DNA of 64,000 bases from contig NZ_CP041186.1 in NCBI RefSeq assembly GCF_006517175.1, forward strand, positions 4,553,074-4,617,073, read 5' to 3'. Each line of letters starts with the position of its first letter. Position 1 is the stretch's first letter. The notes beneath the pieces were generated by a model. The model worked only from the letters and a program-made list of their open reading frames with translations. It was not told where the DNA came from and ran no database searches. The DNA is from Persicimonas caeni (GTDB taxonomy: Bacteria; Myxococcota_A; Bradymonadia; Bradymonadales; Bradymonadaceae). Both the position numbers and the translations under genes were made by a program. Shown in pieces: positions 16,570-26,498 of this stretch.

Positions 16570-17115
16570 TCAGTCGAGCACTTCGTCGGCCTCGGTGAAG
16601 TCGAGGCGCAGAGTCTTGAGGAAAAAATTCACCGCGTCGGCGATCATGTCCGCCAGGCGCACCATGCCGCGCAGGCGCTTGAGCGTATTCTCGTCGGCGT
16701 CGCCCTCGCGGGCGTACTGCAGCGCGTCCTTGAGGTCGTCGCGCACTCGCTCGACCATCTCGAGTTCGCGCTCGCGGATGACCCGGCGCAGCATCTTCAG
16801 GAAGTCGACCTCGGCCACGAAATGCCAGGCGTTACTCCCCTGCACGCGCACCCGGTGGGTCACGCCCCACTGCTCGAGGTCGCGCGTGATCATCGACACG
16901 GCCCCCTTGGACAGGTCGAGCTGCTCTTGCAGGTCGGACGACGACATCGGCTCGTCACGCAAGTACAGCAGACACCAGGTGCGCCCGTGGTTGCGCTTGA
17001 ACCCCCAGAACTCGATGACGTGGCCGACGGCGTTGACCGCCAACTCTTCCCAGCGCTCCAGAGCGGGGAACTCTTTGTCGTCTTCGGGCGAGATTCGGTA
17101 GGTATATCCTGTCAT
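16570..17115 (-). CDS. GbsR/MarR-type transcriptional regulator
   Basis: 181 aa. A winged-helix domain spans about residues 25-100: AVGHVIEFWGFKRNHGRTWCLLYL, then the recognition region SSSDLQEQLDLSKGAVSMITRDLEQWGV, characteristic of the GbsR branch. A C-terminal helical dimerisation part follows. GbsR proteins in Bacillus control choline/glycine-betaine genes, but no such genes are nearby. Its divergent neighbour is the frameshifted gene at 17328. Two direct TGATCG boxes lie just upstream (17118-17123 and 17128-17133). Confidence 0.88.
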   Translation of the reverse strand: MTGYTYRISPEDDKEFPALERWEELAVNAVGHVIEFWGFKRNHGRTWCLLYLRDEPMSSSDLQEQLDLSKGAVSMITRDLEQWGVTHRVRVQGSNAWHFVAEVDFLKMLRRVIRERELEMVERVRDDLKDALQYAREGDADENTLKRLRGMVRLADMIADAVNFFLKTLRLDFTEADEVLD

Positions 17116-17327
17116 ATGATCGCTCGTGATCGAGAGGCTTGCTCGGTGCGATACGCCGCACTTTAAACGATCGCCGTATTCTTTAGTAGGGGATTGCCGG
17201 GGCGACGAGACAGGCGCGACAACGCGTCCGCTCGCGTGCTACAAGAGTGTTCCAAGATACAAAAGTGTTACAAGAAGAGCGCGACGAGATAACACCACGC
17301 AGTGCCCGCTCGTTGGAGGTCGATCGC

Positions 17328-17949
17328 ATGTCGCTGAATCAATCAGCCGTCTCCTGGGATGAGTGGGGGCAAGAACTCTCCGACGAGCAGAAAACAAAAG
17401 CCATTCGCAAGCTCGCCGAGAAATACTACGGCAGCCTGTCGGTCACTCAAGATGGCAACAAACTCGAGACTCGGATGAAGGTCGATCCGAGCACCGATTT
17501 TTATCCGCTGGTCTACCTATGGAAGGCGACGTATCCCGCCGGCAAAACGGTGCACGACGTCGTGACCTATCCGACGAGCTACGAGCGCGACGCCGCACCC
17601 GTCGGCGACAGCTCGACGGACACCTTCACCTACATCACCGCAACCGGGGCGAATTGGGCGAAACCGATCGGTGAAGCGCGCTTCGAGTACTGCGATGAGC
17701 CGGCCACCGGCTACGCTGCGCACGGTGAGTCGTGGACCTCGTACGACGAGTCCGACCCCCATGTTGTGCACCCGCCACCGCGTGTCGATCGCGCCCGATG
17801 GATTCGAGGTCGACAAAGAGAAGGGCGCTTCGACGCTGGCGCGCAAGAATATCCGGTTCATCCTCGCCCAGGAGAAGAAATTGAAGAAGGTGCTTGCGAA
17901 GGAGCGAAAGAGGCTGCTCGAAGAGAGTCCGGATTGGTCGGCCAGGTAG
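17328..17949 (+). pseudogene. Unidentified gene with an apparent frameshift at a C5 run
   Basis: The start ATG at 17328 has a strong GGAGG 8 bases upstream. The first frame is protein-like to ESDP, then continues as low-complexity Arg/Gly into the neighbouring gene. The +1 frame, from the C run at 17756-17760, gives a sensible continuation (MLCTRHRVSIAPDGFEVDKE ... EESPDWSAR) with a stop at 17947-17949, before the next gene. Removing one C would give a 206-aa cytoplasmic protein with a Lys-rich helical C-terminus. No family is recognised. The cause may be a real mutation, phase variation or an assembly error in the homopolymer. Confidence 0.7.
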
Positions 17950-17967
17950 CCTCGTACACGCAGCGCC

Positions 17968-19356
17968 TCACAGATCCTCGCCCAAGCGATGCCAGTCGAG
18001 GCCGTCGTCGCTCGCCGGCCAAATGATGGCTTCGGCGCGGCCGCGAATATGGTCGCGGGGTACGGTGCCCCAACAGCGGCTGTCCGAGCTGCTGCCGCGG
18101 TTGTCGCCGAGCACGAAGACGTGGCCCAGCGGGACTTCGAGTGGCCCGAAGCTGTCATTTCGACCGTTGTGTTGCACACGATAGGTAGATTCGCCGAGGG
18201 TTTCCTCGACGATGGCTCGGTGTGGAAACAAATAGCGTCCAGTCTGTTCTTTTCGGATGAACTTGGTCGGTACTTCCTCTCCGTCGACGATCAGTCGGTT
18301 CTCTCGCATTTTAACTGTCTGACCCGCCACGGCCACGACCCTCTTGATGAATTGAGGCGGCGTCGTGCTCGTCAGCGTGGATTGCTGGACGCAGTGTTTC
18401 TGATTGTCTGGCTGTCGGGCGAGGTAGGCTTTGGCGCTCTTCTGCGGGAAGTCGAACAGAATGATATCGCCGGGGGCGGCCGGCTCGAGCATCAGCGGCT
18501 CTCTAACCACGGCCAAGTGCTCTCCCACGCGGATGGTCGGCAGCATCGAGCCGGACGGGTGATTGAGAAACTGGACCAACCCGCGGCGGACGAACCAAGC
18601 CAGACTCGGCTCGTCGACGGTGACGTGGACAGCGTTGGTTTCATCGACGAGTTCGTAGGTGGGGCTGACTCCCTGCGGGGCCTTGTCGAAAAAGCGTTGC
18701 AGGTTGGCGACAAACTTCGGGCGTTGGCTCTCATCGCTAAAGTGAAAGCGAAACAAGGTGTCGAGACCGACGCGTTTGACGTCGAGGATCGCCGGGGCCC
18801 CGGCGGGTGTCCAGCGAATGGCCGCGGTCGCCTCAGCCCCCTTGGATGCAGCGACGAAGCTGGCGACCAGTTCTCTGTTCGCCTCTCCTTTGGCCACCGA
18901 ATAATCCGGCGTCATCAGGGCCACTCCAGTCGGCTCGGCGTTGGCGAGGCGAAGCTGACCGTCGGCGGTCAACCCACTGTCGTCGGTGTGCATGCCGAGT
19001 AGGCAGCCAGCTTGCTTGGGCGCGAGGCTTCCCCGGATATCGAGGCGCCATACTGAGGGCCCGGCCCAAACGAAGCTCACCGATTGAATCGCCGTCTTGG
19101 GGTCGAGTTCGCCGCAGTTCTGTCCGCGGGCGAGCAACTCCGACATGATCGTTTGGCCCACCCCGCTCGTTTGTGTGTCTAGCGTCGCGAGCAGCTGGGT
19201 CTTCGCGGGGGCATGGCGAACAATCGGCGGCAGGTTCGCCGGCGCTTGTTTTGCCGGCTGGTCGGGCTTGGTTTGCTTCGCCTTGTCGCACGCCGGCAGA
19301 GTCGTGGCAGCGAGGGTCAGGATGAGGAGGGTGTGGGGGAGTTGGTGGTTGCGCAT
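17968..19356 (-). CDS. lepB: Signal peptidase I fused to a lipoprotein-type N-terminus
   Basis: 462 aa. The C-terminal 200 residues are a complete S26 signal peptidase: SGSMLPTI with nucleophile Ser270, FIKRVVAVAG with general base Lys338, and box E GDNRGSSSDSRCWG at 417-430. It should cleave signal peptides on the outer face of the inner membrane. The N-terminus is unusual: instead of the usual one or two membrane spans it has a lipobox LPAC (Cys23), followed by about 230 residues of an unrecognised domain. Anchoring would be through lipid. Only 18 bp separate it from the frameshifted gene, with which it converges. Confidence 0.88.
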   Translation of the reverse strand: MRNHQLPHTLLILTLAATTLPACDKAKQTKPDQPAKQAPANLPPIVRHAPAKTQLLATLDTQTSGVGQTIMSELLARGQNCGELDPKTAIQSVSFVWAGPSVWRLDIRGSLAPKQAGCLLGMHTDDSGLTADGQLRLANAEPTGVALMTPDYSVAKGEANRELVASFVAASKGAEATAAIRWTPAGAPAILDVKRVGLDTLFRFHFSDESQRPKFVANLQRFFDKAPQGVSPTYELVDETNAVHVTVDEPSLAWFVRRGLVQFLNHPSGSMLPTIRVGEHLAVVREPLMLEPAAPGDIILFDFPQKSAKAYLARQPDNQKHCVQQSTLTSTTPPQFIKRVVAVAGQTVKMRENRLIVDGEEVPTKFIRKEQTGRYLFPHRAIVEETLGESTYRVQHNGRNDSFGPLEVPLGHVFVLGDNRGSSSDSRCWGTVPRDHIRGRAEAIIWPASDDGLDWHRLGEDL

Positions 19357-19516
19357 GGTTTGTTCGTGATTGGGTGAGGCTGATGACGCCTGCTAACAAC
19401 AGGGAAGGTAACAGGCGAAGAGAAGCGCGTCGATTCGAAGGGGGCTCTTGTCTTGTCATGCGCATGCTCTAATCTGGCGGCAACCGCACGACGAGCTCTT
19501 CGACACGGACGACACG

Positions 19517-20497
19517 ATGACCGAATCCTCCAACGAACGCATTCTTATGGTCGGCGCCGGCGCGGTGGGCCAGGCGTACGGCTATCATCTGCACCAGGGC
19601 GGGGCGGACGTCGCCTTTTTGGTCAAAGAGAAGTACCGCGAGGAGACCGAGGCGGGCTTCGTGCTGCACCGCCACCGCATGTTTCGCCGCCCCGACACCT
19701 TCGGCTTTGCCGACTTCGACGTCTACACCGACTACGACGAGGTCGAGAAGGTCGAGTGGGACCAGGTCTGGCTGTGCATGTCGTCGACGGCGCTGCGCGG
19801 CGAGTGGCTCGAGGACCTTTGCGGCCGCCTGGGCGACGCCACGCTCGTGTCGTTGCAGCCGGGCATCGCCGACGTCCATCGCGTCGAGGAGGTCTACGAC
19901 CCGACGAAGGTCGTCTTCGGCCTGATCACGCTCATCGCCTACGGGGCGCCGCTGCCCGGCGAGGCACTGCCCGAGGGCGTGGCCTACTTTTTGCCGCCGC
20001 TCACGCCCATCCCGTTCTCGGGCCGCCCCGAGCGCGCCGCCCGGGTCGCCCACGCGCTCGCTCGCGGCGGCTGCCGGGCCACCGTCGACCCCAAGACCCC
20101 GCAACTGGCCGCCTTCGGCGCGGCGACGATGAACCCGGCCATCGCCGGCCTGGAGGTCGCCGGCTGGTCGCTCGAGCGCTTTCGCAAGACCCCGGCGCTC
20201 GAAATCGCCACGGCCGCGGCCAAAGAGGCGCTGCAGGTCGTCGGGATGTACCACTTCGCCAAGGTGCCCCTGTCGGCGCGCACCCTGCGCCGCCCCGAGA
20301 TCCTCGGCCCCGGCCTGGCGCTCGCCCCGCCGCTGATGCCCTTCGACCTCGAGGTCTACCTCGAATACCACTTCACCAAAGTGGGCGATCAGACCCGCCA
20401 GATCTTGGCCGACTATATCGCGCTGGGCGAAGCTCAGGGCAATCCGACGCGTGCTCTTCGGGTGTTGCGGCGTCTGCTCGAGCCGTCGGAGGAGTGA
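19517..20497 (+). CDS. Ketopantoate reductase-like oxidoreductase (ApbA/PanE N-domain)
   Basis: 326 aa from the ATG at 19517; the frame opens further upstream, but the extra residues lack family similarity. NAD(P) motif MVGAGAVGQAYGYHL at residues 11-25. The general PanE layout continues with VWLCMSSTALRGEWL and LVSLQPGIADVHRVEE. The C-terminal domain is more divergent than true PanE, and the canonical catalytic Lys is not obvious, so the substrate may not be ketopantoate. A family-A palindromic repeat begins one base after the stop codon. Confidence 0.78.
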   Translation: MTESSNERILMVGAGAVGQAYGYHLHQGGADVAFLVKEKYREETEAGFVLHRHRMFRRPDTFGFADFDVYTDYDEVEKVEWDQVWLCMSSTALRGEWLEDLCGRLGDATLVSLQPGIADVHRVEEVYDPTKVVFGLITLIAYGAPLPGEALPEGVAYFLPPLTPIPFSGRPERAARVAHALARGGCRATVDPKTPQLAAFGAATMNPAIAGLEVAGWSLERFRKTPALEIATAAAKEALQVVGMYHFAKVPLSARTLRRPEILGPGLALAPPLMPFDLEVYLEYHFTKVGDQTRQILADYIALGEAQGNPTRALRVLRRLLEPSEE

Positions 20498-20498
20498 C

Positions 20499-20703
20499 GG
20501 CCTTGCTGAAGAGTCACGCCATCTAAATGGGGCGCGCTGAAAAACGCGCGTTAAAGATTTAGGGGCTGCGAGTTGTAACGATGTAGAGGTTGCGAGTTGT
20601 GTCGGTTGCGAGTTGTGTCGACGTCACTACACGCAACCCCTATGTCCTTATCGCCCGCAGTTCAGGGCGCCCTATGTAGCAGGCGCTGCTCCCCGGCAAG
20701 GCT
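20499..20703. repeat. Family-A palindromic repeat element, copy 1
   Basis: An inverted pair. The left half begins GGCCTTGC at 20499; the right half ends with its complement GCAAGGC at 20697-20703. Each half carries a hairpin with an 8-nt loop beginning TGA: stem CGCGC/GCGCG on the left and CGCCC/GGGCG on the right. It fills most of the gap between the PanE-like gene and the histidine kinase. The middle has short direct copies of TTGCGAGTTGT. Confidence 0.85.
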
Positions 20704-20837
20704 TTCGACGGGAGAGACGACCCCCCTTGCAGCACCCGCCCCCAGGCTGTCGACACCCTCCAATCTCGTGAGTACGTTCCAAGTCGGTGCGTCAGCACTA
20801 GTTTCACCTTTGAGCGTTGCCTTCCGGAGGCACCGAC

Positions 20838-22463
<1,626 letters not shown>

Positions 22464-22465
22464 GT

Positions 22466-22509
22466 GGCCCCTCCGGCGACTATGGCTCCGCCACGCCGTC
22501 GGAGGGGCC
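22466..22509. terminator. Long hairpin between convergent genes
   Basis: Arms GGCCCCTCCG (22466-22475) and CGGAGGGGCC (22500-22509) flank a 24-nt interior that can pair partly. It lies between the stops of the histidine kinase and the SnoaL-like gene. No T tract follows, so it is at best an atypical terminator or mRNA 3' stabiliser. Confidence 0.45.
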
Positions 22510-22527
22510 TCTACAACGACCCAAACC

Positions 22528-22965
22528 CTACTTCATCTGCAGCTTATTCAGGTCCTCGGGACCCAACCCAACGGCTTGCAACTGGTCGATGCGGTCCCAA
22601 TAGAAGTTCTGCTCGACGACCTTGTCGTTCTCGTAGCGCGTCGAGGTCATCCCGCTGACGCGCACCGACTTGCCGGTGGGCTCGATGCCCAGAAACGGCC
22701 CGTTGTGGGTGCCCGTAAAGGTCCACTCCAGCGCGGTGCTGTTGCCGTTGGAGTAGTATTTGTGCTGCTCGACCTTCAGGTCGGGAAACGCCTCGCGGTG
22801 CATCCCCAGGAATTGCTTCAGGCCTTCCTTTCCGTCGAACGTCGCCATGGGGGTGTGGATCTTGGCGTTGTCGGCGTAGTAGCGGTCGATGGCGTCGATA
22901 TCCCCCTTGTTCCAGATTTCGTCGGTGAGCTTGCGGCCGATCTCCTTGTAGTTCTCGTTGGCCAT
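22528..22965 (-). CDS. SnoaL-like ester cyclase family protein
   Basis: 145 aa, cytoplasmic. Typical layout of the SnoaL-like polyketide/ester cyclase group: ENYKEIGRKLTDEIWNKGD, YYADNAKIHTPMA, GKEGLKQFLGMHREAFPDL, EWTFTGTHNGPFLGIEPTGK and the terminal VVEQNFYWDRIDQLQAVG. Family members outside antibiotic clusters mostly lack an assigned reaction. A strong GAGGAG precedes the start; a 24-bp palindrome lies immediately upstream. Confidence 0.85.
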   Translation of the reverse strand: MANENYKEIGRKLTDEIWNKGDIDAIDRYYADNAKIHTPMATFDGKEGLKQFLGMHREAFPDLKVEQHKYYSNGNSTALEWTFTGTHNGPFLGIEPTGKSVRVSGMTSTRYENDKVVEQNFYWDRIDQLQAVGLGPEDLNKLQMK

Positions 22966-22978
22966 GGTTGTATCTCCT

Positions 22979-23002
22979 CACCCGAGGCGGTCGACTCGGG
23001 TG
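22979..23002. promoter_or_regulatory. 24-bp palindrome upstream of the SnoaL gene
   Basis: CACCCGAG-N8-CTCGGGTG, perfect 8-bp arms, 13 bases upstream of the start and just before the ribosome site. It could be an operator or, if transcribed, a 5' leader hairpin. A second inverted repeat (AATGAGC at 23028-23034, GCTCATT at 23044-23050) lies further upstream. Confidence 0.5.
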
Positions 23003-23096
23003 TTGAAGTAGCTGATTCGATTGAGGAAATGAGCGCTGCTCTTGCTCATTGCATCGATCTTAGGAACGAGATGGGCGGTCGCAATGGAGGGGCCGA

Positions 23097-23633
23097 TCAG
23101 TCGTTCGGCTCGCCGAACGTCGCCTCTGCGCACTCTTGGAAGTCGCCGGTGCCGTCGGGGGTGCGACACCAGGAGATCTCGGCGGCCAGGTCGGGCCAGG
23201 CGGTCTCGTCGAGGAGTTGGTCGTCGGCGTCGAATAGGCGCACGCCGTCCTCTTTGCCCAAGCCGAACTGGTGGTCGTCGGCCTCGACGAGCACCAGGTA
23301 CTCGCCCGGGGCCAGGGCGGTGCCGTCGGCGAAGTCGTAGCGATGGTCGGCCGGCTCGCCGGTGGCCGTGTCGTACGCGTCGTCGACGACGTACCAGCCG
23401 GAGATGTCGACCTCGGTCTCGCCGGTGTTGACGAGCTCGATGTTGTCGTCGCCGTCGGAGGTGATTTCGTTGAGGACGACCGGGCTCGCCGGCATTGCGG
23501 TCGTGTCTTCGGCGGTGGCGTCGGCGTCAGCGTCCTTGCCGGAGGCGTCGGCCTCCTCTTCGACTTTGGCGCCGCTGCAGGCGGTCAGGGTGATGATGAG
23601 CGAGACGAACAGAAATGTGTGTCGGGTGTTCAT
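23097..23633 (-). CDS. Lamin-tail-domain lipoprotein
   Basis: 178 aa. Lipobox LTAC with Cys19, then an Ala/Asp/Glu linker. A lamin-tail domain spans about residues 50-150 (VVLNEITSDGDDNIELVNTG, VDISGWYVVDD, ALAPGEYLVLVEADDHQFGL, VRLFDADDQLLDETAWP). Such domains bind extracellular or nucleic-acid partners and are common on bacterial surfaces. Its ATG overlaps the stop of the porin-like gene by 4 bp (ATGA), so it is translated from the same message. Confidence 0.88.
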   Translation of the reverse strand: MNTRHTFLFVSLIITLTACSGAKVEEEADASGKDADADATAEDTTAMPASPVVLNEITSDGDDNIELVNTGETEVDISGWYVVDDAYDTATGEPADHRYDFADGTALAPGEYLVLVEADDHQFGLGKEDGVRLFDADDQLLDETAWPDLAAEISWCRTPDGTGDFQECAEATFGEPND

Positions 23634-24763
23634 GGGGTCGTGTCGGTCGAAGAAGTAGCGATGATTCCGCGGGCTTCGACGGTCGCAAAGACCGTGTGGA
23701 TGTCGGCGGCGTCGGGCACGCCGGGCACCGGGCCCGCGCCCTCGCCGAACGAGTCGAGACGGTAGCCCACGTACAGGCGCAGGCGGCGCGCCTCGACGAA
23801 ATCGAGCGGGGGCAGAAGGTCGCCGAAGAGTCCGGCGCGCAGCGTGTCGATGGTGGCGTCGTTGGCGTCCAAGTCGGTGTCGAGATGGTCGTAGCGGCCG
23901 AAGGCGGCCAGCCAGGGGGGCAAGACGGCCACGTGGGCCCAGCCACCCAGAACTTGCGCCTCGCGCGAGCCGCGGTCCAGGTAGCCGAGGGCGCGCTCGT
24001 ACTCGACGCCGGCGCCCAACCGTGGGTGGCGGAAGGTTACCGCCCCCATGGCGCGGTGATTGCGAAGCTGGCCGGCCCCCGTCGAGCCGTCGCGGTAGCC
24101 TGCGTGGATGCCAAGCACGCCCTCACCCTCCCAGAAACGGACGTCGAGCGGGCGCAAGCCCACGGTGAACGTGGCGTTTTTGCCCTCGTTGAGCTCGACC
24201 TGGTTGCGGCCCTCGCCGTTGGTCATGCTCGCCCCGACGCGCAGCAGGCCGTCGAAGGCGGTGTAGTGGGCCGAGGCGCCCAGGTCGCTCGTGTCGAAGA
24301 AGAGGCTCGACTCGGCGGCCAGCGGCGCCAGGCCGCGAAGGTCGTAGCCGAACTCGACCGACTCGATCCAGATGTCGGGGATGAGGCCCGCGCGCAAGGT
24401 CGCAAAGCCGGGGCCGACCTCGGGCGTGGCGAAGCCGTAGCCGAACTTGAAGCGCGCCACGATCGAGTTCTGGTCGACGCCGAACAGGCTGTCGGGGCCG
24501 GCCGAGCGGATGCCCTCGAGGGCGACGTGGAACCCTGCAAGGTGCTGGAAATCGTACAGCACGTCGAGCTGGGCGCGGTCGAGCCGAAAGGCGTTGAACT
24601 CGGCGCTGTCGGTGGTGCTGTAGTCGTAGGTCGAGAAGAGCTGGCCGAAGGTGACCAGGCGGGTGGCCTCACGGGTCTCACTGGTCCCGCGGGTCTCGGA
24701 CGCCGCACACAGCGCGGACGTCAGCGTGGCGAGCAAGCAAATACAACTCAACAACAACTTCAC
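23630..24763 (-). CDS. Porin-like outer-membrane protein
   Basis: 377 aa. Signal peptide to about residue 22, then a beta-barrel pattern: RLVTFGQLFSTYDYSTTDS, FNAFRLDRAQLDVLYDFQHL, FGYGFATPEVGPGFATLRAG. The arrangement resembles phosphate-selective or general porins (OprO/OprP-like), but the C-terminus is not a classical aromatic ending. It overlaps both neighbours by 4 bp, in the order DUF2252, porin, lamin-tail. Confidence 0.78.
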   Translation of the reverse strand: MKLLLSCICLLATLTSALCAASETRGTSETREATRLVTFGQLFSTYDYSTTDSAEFNAFRLDRAQLDVLYDFQHLAGFHVALEGIRSAGPDSLFGVDQNSIVARFKFGYGFATPEVGPGFATLRAGLIPDIWIESVEFGYDLRGLAPLAAESSLFFDTSDLGASAHYTAFDGLLRVGASMTNGEGRNQVELNEGKNATFTVGLRPLDVRFWEGEGVLGIHAGYRDGSTGAGQLRNHRAMGAVTFRHPRLGAGVEYERALGYLDRGSREAQVLGGWAHVAVLPPWLAAFGRYDHLDTDLDANDATIDTLRAGLFGDLLPPLDFVEARRLRLYVGYRLDSFGEGAGPVPGVPDAADIHTVFATVEARGIIATSSTDTTP

Positions 24764-26205
24764 GGCGTTGCTCTCATTCGGCGCGCGCCGAGCAACGGCC
24801 CCTCGGCGTCGAGCAGGTCGACGAAGAGGGCGTAATCACTCATCACGCGGTCGGTATAGGATCGGGCGAACGTGGAGGTCTCGTCGACGAAGGCGTCTTC
24901 GCGCCCGTCGAGGGTGGCGGCGATGGCGGCGAGCGCGTCGCCGCCGTCGCGGCGCGGAGCGATGGCGTGGCTGCGGGCGAGCAGGCGCCCGGCGATCGTG
25001 GCGAAGCGGAGCACATGCTGGATGTCCCAGTCAGCCTCGGCCAGGCCCTCTTCGATGTCGGCGACGTCGAGGCCCTTTTGGTATTTGGTACGGTGGCGCA
25101 CCCGAAAGCTCAGGGTGTCGGAGGCCGCCCAGCCCAACAGCGGGTCATTCTTCGCGTCGATTTGCATGCGGCGTTGCGCGACGACGACGCGCTGGGCGTT
25201 GGTGTCGAATTGGCGCGGCGGCAGCTCCGCCAGGCGCGGAATGGCGGTGGGGTCGCGAATCTCTTTGAGCTCGAGCAGCCAGTCGTCGTCTCGCGAGTCG
25301 GTCGGCCCCTCGACGAGCGCATAGAACCGAAGCAGCGCATAACTCGCCACTCCGCCGCCCAAGCGGCGGCCGACGCCCTTGAGCTCGAACGCCCCGGCTG
25401 GCTGGGGCTCGACGAGCGTCTGCGGGTACTGGGCGACGAGGCGCTCGACGAGGCGCCGCTCGCGTGCGTCGACCTCGACGAGCTCGTCCTCGATGACGCC
25501 CTCGACGATGGGCGACTCGACCGCGCCGAAGAAGAGCCGGCGCCGACCGTCGCGCACACGGGTATACTCGAATAGGGCCTCCTTCTCGTCTCCGTCTTTG
25601 ATGGCGCCGTCGATGAGGTCGCCCAGAATGGGCCCCGGGAAGTTCGGGTCGACGCGATACGGCTCGGCGCCCCGGCTCATGCGCCCGATCTCGTCGACGT
25701 AGCCCCGCGCGGCCGCCTCGATGAGCGCGTCGCGGGTCGTGGTGTCGAGCTCCATCGTCTCGGCGGCCACCCCGAAGCCCACGCCGAGCCGGCGCACGTC
25801 GAAGTGAAACGGCCCGAAGCGCGCCCCGTCGAAGTCGTTGAACTCGACGTTCATCTCACCTTTGGCCGATCTGTAAGTGCCGATATTCTCCGGGTGCGGG
25901 TCGCCCATGAGCAACACGCCCGACGCGGCGCTCGAGCCGAACGCGGTCTGGCTGAAGGGGGCGTCGGCGTCGGTCAGGTCGCGGTAGAACTGGGCGTTGG
26001 TGCCGCGAAAATAGTAGTAGGGCAGTGACGCCATCTTGGCGAATTTGCCCGCGCTGAGCTCGGGCTCGCGCTCGATGACCAGAAGGTTGTCCTCGACGAG
26101 GGTCGTCTGCAGCCAGGCGGCGCGCTCGGAGTGTCGGGTCTCGCCGCTGCAGGCCCCGCAGAGTGCGGCGATGAGAAGGATGGGGGGAATGCGGTACAGC
26201 TTCAT
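24760..26205 (-). CDS. Exported DUF2252 lipoprotein
   Basis: 481 aa. Lipobox CGAC with Cys19. The DUF2252 marks follow: LPYYYFRGTNAQFYRDL, LLMGDPHPENIGTYRSA, VEFNDFDGARFGPFHFDVRRL. The GDPH/NDFD pattern recalls the kinase-like phosphotransferase fold of this family. Most DUF2252 proteins I know of lack a signal peptide; this one is predicted to be exported and lipid-anchored. It is the first gene of a three-gene overlapping operon with the porin and lamin-tail lipoprotein. Confidence 0.88.
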   Translation of the reverse strand: MKLYRIPPILLIAALCGACSGETRHSERAAWLQTTLVEDNLLVIEREPELSAGKFAKMASLPYYYFRGTNAQFYRDLTDADAPFSQTAFGSSAASGVLLMGDPHPENIGTYRSAKGEMNVEFNDFDGARFGPFHFDVRRLGVGFGVAAETMELDTTTRDALIEAAARGYVDEIGRMSRGAEPYRVDPNFPGPILGDLIDGAIKDGDEKEALFEYTRVRDGRRRLFFGAVESPIVEGVIEDELVEVDARERRLVERLVAQYPQTLVEPQPAGAFELKGVGRRLGGGVASYALLRFYALVEGPTDSRDDDWLLELKEIRDPTAIPRLAELPPRQFDTNAQRVVVAQRRMQIDAKNDPLLGWAASDTLSFRVRHRTKYQKGLDVADIEEGLAEADWDIQHVLRFATIAGRLLARSHAIAPRRDGGDALAAIAATLDGREDAFVDETSTFARSYTDRVMSDYALFVDLLDAEGPLLGARRMRATP

Positions 26206-26460
26206 GTGGGGCAGAGTAGAGGGGTGGGGCGAAGGTGCAAGGCGGTGGGGTGGGATGTTGCTGGATAGTTACATTGTCAGCAGCGGCTTCGGCAGCAGCA
26301 GCGGCTTTGAGCCCTGACCGAGACCGCGTCTATTGACGGCAGAACCCGATGCCGGAAACGGCTTGCGGTCTACGCGGGGTTGTCTAGCTTCGGCTTTGAG
26401 CGGTATCGCGGCGGCGCCGAGGGAAGCGCTGGAGCCGCGGGGGCTTTGCTTTCCTAGCGG

Positions 26461-26484
26461 CGTTTGCAGACAGATTTGCAAACG
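26461..26484. promoter_or_regulatory. 24-bp palindrome upstream of the 638-aa membrane protein
   Basis: CGTTTGCA-N8-TGCAAACG, perfect 8-bp arms, centred about 26 bases before the start codon. Its position suits an operator that blocks transcription or translation initiation. No adjacent repressor gene is seen. Confidence 0.55.
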
Positions 26485-26498
26485 AAACAGGGGGAGTG

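Noticed and set aside
16589-17101. Plus-strand frames over the GbsR gene
   Set aside because: They are Ser/Arg-rich shadows of the regulator gene, without start signals.
17756-17760. Programmed +1 frameshift
   Set aside because: There is no stop codon or known stimulator at the site; a homopolymer indel or pseudogene is simpler.
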